Source: Candidatus Celaenobacter antarcticus (GTDB lineage: Bacteria; Cloacimonadota; Cloacimonadia; JGIOTU-2). From it: 49,385 nt of DNA. Location of the stretch: positions 1 through 49,385 of the forward strand of contig JAVCDK010000164.1 of NCBI GenBank assembly GCA_030765865.1, in the 5' to 3' direction. Positions within the stretch are counted from its first letter, which is position 1; every line of letters begins with the position of its first letter. The notes under the pieces are model-generated. The model searched no databases. It worked only from the letters and a program-made list of their open reading frames with translations, and was not told the DNA's origin. Position numbers and translations under genes: made by a program. This document shows, one piece after another, positions 1-8,795 of the stretch.

Positions 1-1
1 A

Positions 2-376
2 AAAGGTGCTATCCATGCAGTTATGATGTCTTCGAGCTGCCGGGAGAAGGATTCGACCACATGGCTTTACAATCACTTTGCAGGAAAATTCTTCGGATGC
101 CGTAATGACCAGGATCTAAATGCTTTTAGAAAAGGGCTGCATGAAAATAAAAATTTCATTGGAGCTAAAATACAGCAAGTCACACATAGAGTAAAATTCT
201 ATATTGAAGATTTCGAAAAATATATGGCAGTGATCTGGATGATACTTCTCTATCCGAACGTGCACGATTATTCGTATGCTCAGAAAAAAGAGATCACCGA
301 GTATGTTTATGACAACTTCTATACACTCAAAAAGCCACTTATTCAGATGCAGGATTATCTTATCGTAAGCAGATGA
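2..376 (+). CDS. 3' end of an unrecognised protein gene (5' end outside window)
   Basis: The reading frame is open from the first complete codon at base 2 to a TGA at 374-376. The ATG at 23 has no ribosome binding site in view, so this is most likely the last 124 codons of a longer gene. The fragment is soluble-looking, with no membrane segment, and is rich in aromatic and basic residues. It contains a cysteine pair in SSSCREKDST and GKFFGCRND and ends in QDYLIVSR. I do not recognise the family and assign no function. The next open frame downstream is the decayed domain at 377-607. It is in the same frame, but the two look unrelated in composition. Confidence 0.55.
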   Translation, partial: KGAIHAVMMSSSCREKDSTTWLYNHFAGKFFGCRNDQDLNAFRKGLHENKNFIGAKIQQVTHRVKFYIEDFEKYMAVIWMILLYPNVHDYSYAQKKEITEYVYDNFYTLKKPLIQMQDYLIVSR

Positions 377-607
377 AAAGCACCAAATTTACTAAATTTT
401 TCTACAACTGCACGGCTTAAATTCAGTTTTAATAACCATAGGAGACAGCTTGTAAAATCGCTTTATTCAGGTGTTATATCCAAAAGCACTATCATGTGAG
501 ATGGAAAAGATAATGATGGAAATGATTTAGATTCTGGAGTGTTTTTTTATAATCTCATTGTTAACGGTAAAACTACTGAGACGAAGATATTAATAATAAT
601 GAAATAG
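377..607 (+). pseudogene. Remnant of a FlgD-like / type IX-type C-terminal sorting domain
   Basis: In one forward frame the translation begins APNLLNFSTTARLKFSF and continues RRQLVKSLYSG. A TGA stop at 497-499 is then followed directly by DGKDNDGNDLDSGVFFYN and NGKTTETKILIIMK with a final TAG at 605-607. Known members of the C-terminal FlgD Ig-like / Por-type sorting domain read PNPFNPSTT, then GQLVKTL, then WDGKDNNGN, SSGVYFYKL and KKMLLLK. The match is therefore nearly complete, with the usual Trp codon (TGG) replaced by TGA and PNPFNP eroded to PNLLNF. It has no start codon and is only the tail of a former secreted or surface protein. Bases 608-791 hold only AT-rich sequence and one small hairpin. 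Confidence 0.7.
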
Positions 608-727
608 AAAAATGAGAGAAAGAGTAGTGAAAAAATAATAATTTATGAATCAAAAGAACATTTATGTGTAATTATAAATTTTAAAAATTCTAATTTCAAA
701 AGTAATTGTTTACAAGATAATGCTGGA

Positions 728-744
728 CAGGATACTCAATCCTG
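728..744. other. Small hairpin upstream of the first sensor gene
   Basis: CAGGAT at 728-733 pairs with ATCCTG at 739-744 around a five-base loop. It lies about 50 bases before the ATG at 792. A TATAAT-like hexamer at 783-788 is too close to that ATG to leave a leader, and no good -35 box is visible. It may be a leader RNA hairpin or chance. Confidence 0.25.
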
Positions 745-791
745 GAGATACTTGTATTTTAAGTCAACCAAAAAGAGATAGGTATAATATT

Positions 792-3700
792 ATGAAAAAA
801 AGATTTTTACTTATTATTTTCTTGATTTTCTTCAGTGCTTTTTCGTTATCAGCAAAAGAAAAATTACATTTGAAGGTCGGAACTTATGAAAATTCTCCCA
901 AGATATTTACAAATGAGTATGGTGAAATAAAAGGATTCTGGGCAGATATTACAAAATATATCGCCCATCAAGAAGGTTGGAAAATCGAATGGATTCATGG
1001 AAGTTGGGATCAATGCTTGCGGAGGTTAGAAAATAATGAAATCGATATAATGGTTGATGTAGGTTTAACTCCATCACGGCAAGAAAGATTTGCATTTTCA
1101 AATGAAACAGTACATTTGAGCTGGACAAGAATATATACGAGCACGGGATCTGATATTCAAACTATTCTAGATCTTGAAGGAAAGAGAATAGCCGGATTAA
1201 AGGGAAGTTTTGACCTGGATGGACCTGGAGGATTAAAAGCAGTTACAAAAAAATTCGAAGTCGATTGTGAAATCATAGAAATGGAAGACTATTTAAAGAT
1301 TTTCCAAGCTTTAGAAAATAATGAAATTGATGCGGGAATTACAGATAAAGATTTTGGAAATATCAATGATATAAATTTTAATATTGAAAGAACTCCAATT
1401 ATATTCCAACCGGCTCATATGCAATTTGCATTCTCAAAAGATTCTGAACTTACACCGCATCTTATTGAAAGAATCGACTACCAAATAAATAAGTTAACGA
1501 ATGATAAAAATTCTATTTATTACAGGTCGATGGATGATTATTTGGTTGGATTTAAAAAGATTACTATTTTCCCTATTTGGCTAAAAATAACAATAGCGAT
1601 TATATTAGCATTTGCACTAATCTTCTTCATTTTTATATTGATTTTAAAAAAACAGGTAAACCAAAAAACGCGTGAGCTTAGACTAGACATCGCCAAGCGA
1701 AAAAGAGCAGAGGAGAGAATTGAACAACTTAATCTTGTGCTGTATTCTATACGTAATGTTAACCAGCTCATCACAAAAGAAAAAGATCGTACCAAACTCA
1801 TCAAAGGAGCATGTGAAAACCTTGTTGAAACCCGCGGTTTTTATAGTACATGGATTGTTTTATTGGACGAATCGGGTAAGTTTATCACAACTGCTGAAGC
1901 TGGAATAGGCAAAGATTTTTTACCTCTAATTGAGCTTATGAAAAGCGGTAAGATAACAGCTTGCGGGAAAAGTGCTTTAAAACAAAAAGATATAGTTGTA
2001 ACCGACAAACCGATAAACATATGCAAAGATTGTCCGATTTCTGGAAAATATGGAGAAAGAGGGGCAATGACAATCCGGCTGGAATATAAAGGGAAAATTT
2101 ACGGATTATTGTCTGTTTCAGTATCAAAAGTACTTATAAAAGATGAAGAAGAACAAAGCTTATTTAAGGAAATCGCAAGTGATATTGCATTTGCGCTGTA
2201 CAATATTGAAACTGAAGAGGAAAGTAAAAGGATTGTGGATGAACTGCGAGCAAGTGAGGAACGGTTCCGCGCTGTGGTGGAGCACTCCCACGATGGCATT
2301 TTCATTATAGGCAACGATTACAAGTTTATCTATGTAAACGATAGGTTTTGCGAAATATTGGGCTACACCCGCGAGGAAATCATTGGTCACGACTTCAGAA
2401 AGTTCCTGGATGAGGAGAGTAGAGAACTGGTTTCAGAGAGATATATTAAAAGGCAGAGAGGAGAGATTGTATCTTCCAGATATGAATTCGACATTGTCAG
2501 AAAAGACGGCGAAAAACGACATGTTGAAATAAGCTCCACTGTTGTTAAAGATTCAAAAGGAAACATAAAAACAATAGCTCAGATTCTCGACATAACCGAG
2601 CGCAAGCAAGCGGAGTTTGCCGTAAAAGAAAGATTAAAAGAGTTAAGCTGTCTTTATGGTATTTCTAAAATTATCGAAATTTCAGGTCTTTCTCTAGAAG
2701 AAATTTTCCGCAGAATTGTTATACTGGTTCCTGCCTCCTGGCAATATTCCGAAATTGCTGTATGCCGAATCATTGTAGATGAAGTAGAATACAAAGAACC
2801 AAACTTCAAGAAAACCGACTGGATGCAAAGCAAAAAGATCAAAGTTGCCGGCAAGAATGTAGGTATTATCGAAATCTATTATCTGGAAGAAATGCCTGAT
2901 CTTGACGAAGGACCTTTCCTGAAAGAAGAGAGATTGGTCCTTGATGCCGTAGCTGAGCGCATTGGAAGCATTTTTGAACGCATGCAGGCAGAAGAAGCGC
3001 TAAAACAAAGTGAAAAGAATTACAGAATTTTATTTGATAATATGAGTGAAGGGATTTTTGTTCTTGATGCTGAAACACAGAAAGTAGTACTTGCTAATAG
3101 GGCAATTGCACAAATCTATGGATTCGATTCTGATGCAGATACGGTTAATATAAATCCAATTGATTTCATTTTGCCGGAAGACAAGGAGGAAGTTTACAAG
3201 ATCATTGCTGAAGATATGTTTCAAAATGATTTACAGCAGATCAATGAATTCCGCTCGCTTACCAATGACGGAAGAGAAATATGGATAAGTGCGGTTGGTG
3301 TAAGGACAGACTATAAAGGAAGATTGGCAGGTTTAATTTCCGTCAGAGATATCACCGAACGCAAACAGGCAGAGGAGTTTATACGTACTCAGGCGGAAGT
3401 AGCCAAAAATATGGCAGAGGGATCTTACATTGTAGGAATGCATGACGTTATTATCCGCTGGGTAAGTCCAAAATTTGAAACTATATTTGGATATGAATCC
3501 GGCGAAATGACCGGCAAGCATGCTTCTATAGTGAATGCTCCCACTGATTTGACACCTGAAGCCAGAGCAGAAGAAATAATGACTGTGGTACGCAAGACGG
3601 GAGAATGGTATGGCGATGTGAATAACATAAAAAAGGATGGTACAACTTTCTGGTGTTATGTCAGTGTTTCTGTTTTTAATCATCCGAAGTTTGGAGAAGT

Positions 3701-4262
3701 TCTGCTGGCTGTCCATACAGACATCACGGAACGCAAGCAGATTGAAGAAGTTTTAAAAGATAATGAAGATAGATACAGACAGATCTATCAATTTTCACCT
3801 GATTCGGTTATTATCCATGATATGGATATGAATATCTTGGATGCCAATAATAAGGCAGTCGAAGAGTTTGGCTATTCAAAAGAAGAACTACTCAAAAAGA
3901 AGATATTTGATTTACATCCCGAGACAGAATTGAAACATTCCGCCCAAGTGTTGGATGCTATGAAGAAAAAAGAGATGATGACGGTAGAGACAGAGTTTGT
4001 GAGGAAAAACGGTTCTGTATTTTTATCCGAATCAACTCCATGCAAATATACGCTTGGAAGCAAACCGATAATTCATGTTGTTATTCGAAACATAACGGAG
4101 AAGAGAAAAATTGAAGAAGATATTAAAAAGAGAATGAATGAGCTTGAAATTTTTAATGATATTACTGTGGGAAGAGAATTAAAAATGCTTGAATTGAAAA
4201 AAGAAATTAATGAATTGCTCAAGAGAATGGGCAAAAAAGAAAAATATGAAATCGTGGAATGA
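792..4262 (+). CDS. Membrane sensor: periplasmic solute-binding domain, GAF and four PAS domains, no kinase domain
   Basis: I chose the ATG at 792 over an earlier in-frame ATG at 720. The later start gives a clean signal peptide (MKKRFLLIIFLIFF, cleavage after SLSA near residue 21). The 1156-residue product then has a family-3 periplasmic solute-binding domain (about 24-255), a membrane helix (262-286) and a GAF-type domain with a CKDCP cysteine motif (318-475). After these come a PAS (487-610), a degenerate GAF-like stretch (625-745), three more PAS domains (755-880, 885-1005, 1005-1120) and a charged coiled-coil tail starting TVGRELKMLELKKEINEL. Most PAS units end in DITERKQAE. No H-box or HATPase domain is present. 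Proteins of this class presumably bind a periplasmic ligand, such as an amino acid, and pass the signal to a separate kinase. The next gene but one (5483-8743) is a candidate partner. The tail looks native rather than truncated by the adjacent repeats. Confidence 0.88.
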   Translation: MKKRFLLIIFLIFFSAFSLSAKEKLHLKVGTYENSPKIFTNEYGEIKGFWADITKYIAHQEGWKIEWIHGSWDQCLRRLENNEIDIMVDVGLTPSRQERFAFSNETVHLSWTRIYTSTGSDIQTILDLEGKRIAGLKGSFDLDGPGGLKAVTKKFEVDCEIIEMEDYLKIFQALENNEIDAGITDKDFGNINDINFNIERTPIIFQPAHMQFAFSKDSELTPHLIERIDYQINKLTNDKNSIYYRSMDDYLVGFKKITIFPIWLKITIAIILAFALIFFIFILILKKQVNQKTRELRLDIAKRKRAEERIEQLNLVLYSIRNVNQLITKEKDRTKLIKGACENLVETRGFYSTWIVLLDESGKFITTAEAGIGKDFLPLIELMKSGKITACGKSALKQKDIVVTDKPINICKDCPISGKYGERGAMTIRLEYKGKIYGLLSVSVSKVLIKDEEEQSLFKEIASDIAFALYNIETEEESKRIVDELRASEERFRAVVEHSHDGIFIIGNDYKFIYVNDRFCEILGYTREEIIGHDFRKFLDEESRELVSERYIKRQRGEIVSSRYEFDIVRKDGEKRHVEISSTVVKDSKGNIKTIAQILDITERKQAEFAVKERLKELSCLYGISKIIEISGLSLEEIFRRIVILVPASWQYSEIAVCRIIVDEVEYKEPNFKKTDWMQSKKIKVAGKNVGIIEIYYLEEMPDLDEGPFLKEERLVLDAVAERIGSIFERMQAEEALKQSEKNYRILFDNMSEGIFVLDAETQKVVLANRAIAQIYGFDSDADTVNINPIDFILPEDKEEVYKIIAEDMFQNDLQQINEFRSLTNDGREIWISAVGVRTDYKGRLAGLISVRDITERKQAEEFIRTQAEVAKNMAEGSYIVGMHDVIIRWVSPKFETIFGYESGEMTGKHASIVNAPTDLTPEARAEEIMTVVRKTGEWYGDVNNIKKDGTTFWCYVSVSVFNHPKFGEVLLAVHTDITERKQIEEVLKDNEDRYRQIYQFSPDSVIIHDMDMNILDANNKAVEEFGYSKEELLKKKIFDLHPETELKHSAQVLDAMKKKEMMTVETEFVRKNGSVFLSESTPCKYTLGSKPIIHVVIRNITEKRKIEEDIKKRMNELEIFNDITVGRELKMLELKKEINELLKRMGKKEKYEIVE

Positions 4263-4263
4263 A

Positions 4264-4462
4264 GACTCGAGTTCACAAGAACAGGCGGATGCCTGTGAGG
4301 GTGGACTTGAGACGGAATGATGATAAATTTGTTCATTCTGAAGTCCAGTCAAGCCTGAACTCCAGTCTGAGACACTGGACTTGAGACGGCAAGTAATGTG
4401 GAATCGCATTCTGAACTCCACCCCGAATAAATTCGGATGTGAAGTCCAGTCTGCTGAAGAAA
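4264..4462. repeat. REP-like palindromic repeat block upstream of the RAYT gene
   Basis: Three hairpin modules occur in order. The first is ACAGGC(GGAT)GCCTGT at 4281-4296. The second is a CCAGT/ACTGG module at 4341-4382, where AAGTCCAGT at 4341-4349 can pair with ACTGGACTT at 4374-4382, or TCCAGT at 4361 with ACTGGA at 4374. The third is CCGAAT(AA)ATTCGG at 4423-4436. The same modules in the same order recur downstream of the transposase at 5063-5452. The block is non-coding and separates the preceding sensor gene from the transposase. Confidence 0.85.
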
Positions 4463-4471
4463 GAGTAAAAT

Positions 4472-5047
4472 ATGCGATGTAAAAAAGAAGAATTTTTAAA
4501 AGGAGAATACTTTCACATCTATAATCGCTCAATTGATAACACATTGCTTTTTATACTTGATGATGATTATTTATATTTTCTTGATAAATTCAAATCAAAA
4601 ATTAAAATTTATCAAGCTTCTGTTTTTGCTTATTGCTTAATGCCAAATCACTTTCATTTTTTTATAAGACAAAATGATGATAAACCAGTATATCAAATTT
4701 TTAATGATGTCAATAACTCTTACGTAAAACACTATAACAATAAATATTCAAGAAAAGGACATTTATACAAAGGTCAATTGCAACATAAAAGAATAAAAAA
4801 TGATGAATACATTGTTTCTCTTTGCCAGTATATTCATTATAATCCCAAGAAAGCGGGATTAGTTAATGAACTTTCGGATTGGAAATATTCTAATTATCTG
4901 GACTGGATAGGCAAAAGAAATGGAATTTTGTTTGATGATGAATTGCTGAAAATATATTTTGAAAATGCTGAAATATATAAACAGCAGATAAGATATTATG
5001 AAGATTATATTAATGACAAGGAGTTTGTTGAACTCCTCTTTGATTAA
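4472..5047 (+). CDS. REP-associated tyrosine transposase (RAYT, Y1/HUH family)
   Basis: A 191-residue single-domain protein of the IS200-like Y1 transposase family, REP-associated branch. Family marks visible in order are GEYFHIYNRS near the N terminus, the metal-binding HUH motif in CLMPNHFHFFI, GHLYKGQL, and the QYIHYNPKKAGLV segment that carries the probable nucleophilic tyrosine. Such enzymes cut and join single-stranded DNA at REP hairpins and are usually single-copy 'domesticated' genes rather than active insertion sequences. Here the gene is bracketed by palindromic repeats sharing three hairpin modules, as expected for a RAYT with its own REP substrates. No strong ribosome binding site precedes the ATG; a GAAAGAG tract lies a few bases upstream. 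The gene looks intact. Confidence 0.92.
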   Translation: MRCKKEEFLKGEYFHIYNRSIDNTLLFILDDDYLYFLDKFKSKIKIYQASVFAYCLMPNHFHFFIRQNDDKPVYQIFNDVNNSYVKHYNNKYSRKGHLYKGQLQHKRIKNDEYIVSLCQYIHYNPKKAGLVNELSDWKYSNYLDWIGKRNGILFDDELLKIYFENAEIYKQQIRYYEDYINDKEFVELLFD

Positions 5048-5062
5048 CACTCGAATTCTACG

Positions 5063-5452
5063 ACTCGGGTTCACAAGAACGGGCGGATGCCTGTGAGAGT
5101 GGACTTGAGACGGAAATATAATGTGGTGCATTCTGAAGTCCAGTCAAGCCTGAACTCCAGTCTGAGACACTGGACTTGAGACGACAATGTAAAATGTTTG
5201 ACTTGAGTTTGAAAGATATGTACATTCTGAACTCCACCCCGAATAAATTCGGATGTGAAGTCCAGTCTGATGCACTGTACTTGAGACGGAAATATAATGT
5301 GGTGCATTCTGAAGTCCAGTCAAGCCTGAAATCCAGTCTGGGACACTTGACTTGAGACGACAATGTAAAATGTTTGACTTGAGTTTGAAAGATATGTACA
5401 TTCTGAACTCCACCCCGAATAAATTCGGATGTGAAGTCCAGTCTGCACGGTT
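5063..5452. repeat. REP-like block downstream of RAYT: two tandem units of 176 bp
   Basis: The block opens with about 50 bases (5063-5114) that repeat 4264-4316 with a few changes, including the GGCGGATGCC hairpin. Two tandem units then follow with a period of 176 bases; TTGAGACGGAAATATAATG begins at 5105 and again at 5281. Each unit has the AAGTCCAGT / ACTGGACTT module, a spacer containing AATGTAAAATGTTTGACTTG and the CCGAAT-AA-ATTCGG hairpin. The upstream block carries a shorter spacer at the equivalent place. The reverse strand reads open through much of this block, but only because the repeat lacks stops. Confidence 0.87.
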
Positions 5453-5482
5453 TGCACAAAAGAAATAAGTACGAGGTATATA

Positions 5483-8400
5483 ATGAAGAGTGACGATAAA
5501 ACCAGAGAACAGCTATTAAAAGAAATAGATATTTTAAAAGCTAAAATTTCCAAACTGCAAAAACCTGGGATCGGTCCAAAGAAAGCAAAAAAGGCATTGT
5601 TAATAGAGAAACAACTCTCTGAAAACATTCTTGAAACCGCTAATGCGTTTATCCTTACTTTGGATATAAAAGCCGATATTACTCTTTTTAACAAATTCGC
5701 AGAAAAACTCACTGGTTATAAAAAGGAAGAAGTTCTGGGAAAGAACTGGTTCGACCTTTTCATTCCAAAACGTATTGGCTCTAAAATTCCCGAAGTTTTT
5801 TCCAATGTTTTAAAAAAAATGCCGGAATTCTCTTCCTATGAAAATCCTGTTTTATGTAAAAATGGTTCTGAGAGATTGATAAGATGGGAAAATACTGTTC
5901 TGAAAAACGAGAATGGAGAAATATCTGGAGTTCTCAGTATTGGTAATGACATCACCGATCGCGAAAAGATAGAATCAAAGCTTAAGCAGAATGAGAAAAT
6001 GCTGCGACAAATTATCAATACCTCACCTAACTGCATCTTCGTGAAGGATCGGAACGGAATGTACATAGTAGTAAATAATAGAATGGCAGAGTTGCATAAT
6101 ACAACACCTGAAGAACTCGTTGGAAAGTACGATTACGAAATCGCACAAGAATGGTTTGAAACAGTAGATTATAACAAATTCAGAAAAACTGAACAGGAAG
6201 TTATCGACAACAAAAAAACATTATTAATAGATGAAGAACCCTTCGTTTACCATGGCGGAACTGAGCGATGGTTCCATACTACGAAGATTCCGTTTGAACT
6301 GGAAAATAATAAAAATTGTCTTCTGACTATATCAACGGACATCACCAAGCGCAAGCTGGCGGAGAAAGCTCTAAAAGAAAGCCAAGAACATTTTCACTCA
6401 GCGGTAAAGCATTCAGGAATTATTTTTACCCAAGTAGATATTGATTTGCGCTATAAATGGATTTTTAATCCTCATCCAAATTTTAATCCAAATAATTTGC
6501 TCGGCAAACGGGATGTTGAAATTGAAGATAACGAAGGAACAAGGGCACTGATGCAATTAAAACAACGAGTCATAAAAAATGGTCAAAAATGTCGTAAGGA
6601 CATTGTTTTTCCGGTTTCAGATGGACCTCGCACATATGATATTATTGCTGAGCCAGTTAGGGATACCGCTGGTAAAATTGTAGGCGTCGAAACGCTTTCC
6701 TTAGACGTCACCGAGCGCAAGAAGGCAGAAGAAACTCTGCGGGATAGTGAAAAGAACTTCCGTGATCTGACCGATAACCTGATGGATGGCGTGGCTATTG
6801 CAGATGAAAACGGTTACTATATTTATACAAATCCCAAATTTTCAGAAATCACGGGTTACAGCAGGGATGAACTGCTTAAAATGACCGGATGGGATTTTAC
6901 CCGTCCAGAAGATAGAGCAAAACTTAAACAAAGAATGAAAGACCACATGTCAGGCAAACCAATCCAGACGCGCTATAAGCGTATCATTATTAGAAAAGAT
7001 GGAACGGAAGTACCTGTCGAAATGTCAACAACAACAACAATCTGGCAGTGGAAGAGGCGTCCAATGGCGATTATTCATGACATCACCAAACGCAAGCAGG
7101 CAGAAAAAGGTTTGAAAAAACATGAACAATTTCTGAATAGTATATTAGAAAGTGTTCAGGATGGTGTCAGTGTACTTGATCCGGATCTTACCATCCGCCA
7201 TGTGAATGGAGTAATGAATAAATGGTATAAAGAAATTCTTCCTTTAGAAGGGAAAAAGTGCTATGAAGTCTATTATAATGCAGATAAGCCGTGTAAACCT
7301 TGCCCAACTCTTCGTTGTTTGGAATCCGCTAAAACAGAATGGAATATAGTACCGGGACTCACGGGAAGTCCTGTAGAGTGGATTGAACTTTTCAGTTACC
7401 CTATAAAAGACCCGAATTCGGATAAAATAACAGGAGTAGTCGAATTTGTTCGTGACATCACCGCGCGTAAACAGGCAGAAGAAAAACTTAAAGAAAATTC
7501 TTTAGAATTAGAAAAATATTATGTAAAAAGTGAAAAACAAAGAGTTGCTACTTTATCTGTTTTATCTGATCTCAATGAAACCACAAAGGAATTACGCTTA
7601 GAAATAGCCGGGCGTAAACGATCCCAGGCAATACAAAAAACATTATTTAACATTTCCAGTGCACTTAATACAACTGGTAGCATGACCGAGCTTTTAAGTA
7701 AGATAAGAGAATACCTTGGAAGTGTAATTGATACTACAAATTTCTATGTTGCTCTATACGATGAAAAAACCGATATGATCTCCCTTCCTTATGATGTCGA
7801 TGAAAAAGATGATTATGAAATATTTCCTGCAGGTAAGACAATTACAAAATATGTCATTGAAACCAGCAAACCTCTTTTTGCTACAAAGGATGTAGTAAGA
7901 AAATTAATTAAAAAAGGATTAATTGAAACAATTGGTTCTCTTTCTGAAATCTGGCTTGGTGTACCCCTTAGAATTGAGAACAAAGTAATCGGGGTTATTG
8001 CTGTTCAAAGTTACGATGACCCCAATCTTTATTCTGAGAAAGATATTGAAATTTTAACATTTATTTCAGAAGAAATTGCTCTTGTCATCCAACATATTCA
8101 AGCGGATGAGCAGATCAGGAAAGAGCTGAAAGAAAAAGGAATATTGTTGAGGGAGGTGCACCACAGGGTAAAGAATAATTTACAGGTAATATCAGGTCTT
8201 CTTCAACTTCAGCAGAATGAAATAACAACAAAAGAAGATGCATTAAAGGGTTTTGCATCAAGCCAGGACAGAATACTGGCAATGGCAAAAGCGTATGAAT
8301 TATTGTTAGGTTCGGAATATATGTCTGAGGTGAGTGTAGGGAAATATATTACATCACTTGCAGAGCAACTTAAATATAATTATGATAACCATAATAAGGT

Positions 8401-8743
8401 AAATATAACCTATTCTCTTGATGAACTCACAATCAGTATTGAGATATTAGATAGACTGGGACTTATATTGAATGAGATCATAACGAATGCGATAAAATAT
8501 GCTTTTGAAGGAAGAAATTCCGGGAACATTTATATAGAATTGAAAGATGCTGAAGGCCACATGGAGATAAAGATATCAGATAATGGAATAGGCATTCCCC
8601 CAAAGATTAAATTTCATGAGCCGTCAACCCTTGGTCTATCAATTGTTGATATGCTTACCCAGCAGTTACGGGGAACCATGAAATTAGACAGGAAGAATGG
8701 AACGAGTTTTACGCTGGTAATGCCGAAGGAATTAAATAATTGA
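5483..8743 (+). CDS. Cytoplasmic multi-PAS/GAF sensor histidine kinase, HisKA_2 type
   Basis: The 1086-residue protein has no signal peptide or membrane helix. An N-terminal coil (LLKEIDILKAKISKLQK) is followed by five PAS domains (about 45-165, 170-295, 297-415, 420-540, 545-665), a coil, one GAF domain (708-872), a HisKA_2 dimerisation domain and an HATPase domain. The phosphoacceptor motif is EVHHRVKNNLQ with His893-His894. The N box is LNEIITNAIKYAF and the G box is DNGIGIP. HisKA_2 kinases often signal to stand-alone receivers; the REC-bearing next gene is the only receiver in view. PAS5 has a CKPCP cysteine cluster that could bind metal or sense redox, which is inference. The start at 5483 has GAGG nine bases upstream. 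Its GAF DNA is close to identical to that of the next kinase. Confidence 0.93.
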   Translation: MKSDDKTREQLLKEIDILKAKISKLQKPGIGPKKAKKALLIEKQLSENILETANAFILTLDIKADITLFNKFAEKLTGYKKEEVLGKNWFDLFIPKRIGSKIPEVFSNVLKKMPEFSSYENPVLCKNGSERLIRWENTVLKNENGEISGVLSIGNDITDREKIESKLKQNEKMLRQIINTSPNCIFVKDRNGMYIVVNNRMAELHNTTPEELVGKYDYEIAQEWFETVDYNKFRKTEQEVIDNKKTLLIDEEPFVYHGGTERWFHTTKIPFELENNKNCLLTISTDITKRKLAEKALKESQEHFHSAVKHSGIIFTQVDIDLRYKWIFNPHPNFNPNNLLGKRDVEIEDNEGTRALMQLKQRVIKNGQKCRKDIVFPVSDGPRTYDIIAEPVRDTAGKIVGVETLSLDVTERKKAEETLRDSEKNFRDLTDNLMDGVAIADENGYYIYTNPKFSEITGYSRDELLKMTGWDFTRPEDRAKLKQRMKDHMSGKPIQTRYKRIIIRKDGTEVPVEMSTTTTIWQWKRRPMAIIHDITKRKQAEKGLKKHEQFLNSILESVQDGVSVLDPDLTIRHVNGVMNKWYKEILPLEGKKCYEVYYNADKPCKPCPTLRCLESAKTEWNIVPGLTGSPVEWIELFSYPIKDPNSDKITGVVEFVRDITARKQAEEKLKENSLELEKYYVKSEKQRVATLSVLSDLNETTKELRLEIAGRKRSQAIQKTLFNISSALNTTGSMTELLSKIREYLGSVIDTTNFYVALYDEKTDMISLPYDVDEKDDYEIFPAGKTITKYVIETSKPLFATKDVVRKLIKKGLIETIGSLSEIWLGVPLRIENKVIGVIAVQSYDDPNLYSEKDIEILTFISEEIALVIQHIQADEQIRKELKEKGILLREVHHRVKNNLQVISGLLQLQQNEITTKEDALKGFASSQDRILAMAKAYELLLGSEYMSEVSVGKYITSLAEQLKYNYDNHNKVNITYSLDELTISIEILDRLGLILNEIITNAIKYAFEGRNSGNIYIELKDAEGHMEIKISDNGIGIPPKIKFHEPSTLGLSIVDMLTQQLRGTMKLDRKNGTSFTLVMPKELNN

Positions 8744-8761
8744 GAAAGGTAACATGTTAAT

Positions 8762-8795
8762 AGTTGCGAGTTACGAGTTGCAGGTTGCGAGTGGC
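8762..8795. repeat. Short degenerate tandem repeat (GTTGCGAG type)
   Basis: Three imperfect copies of a roughly ten-base GTTGCGAGT unit lie directly before the 120-bp tandem array. It has no coding content. Confidence 0.5.

Noticed and set aside
720-791. Upstream in-frame ATG that would extend the first sensor protein by 24 residues
   Set aside because: It would bury the signal peptide; the ATG at 792 gives a normal secretory N terminus.
4263-5460. CRISPR array
   Set aside because: The repeats are long, composite and palindromic with non-unique spacers, and no cas genes are nearby; the RAYT explains them better.
5058-5712. Long reverse-strand open frames across the REP arrays with repeated peptides
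   Set aside because: They arise because the palindromic unit happens to lack stops in several frames. The peptides simply mirror the DNA repeat, and one frame runs antisense into the kinase gene.
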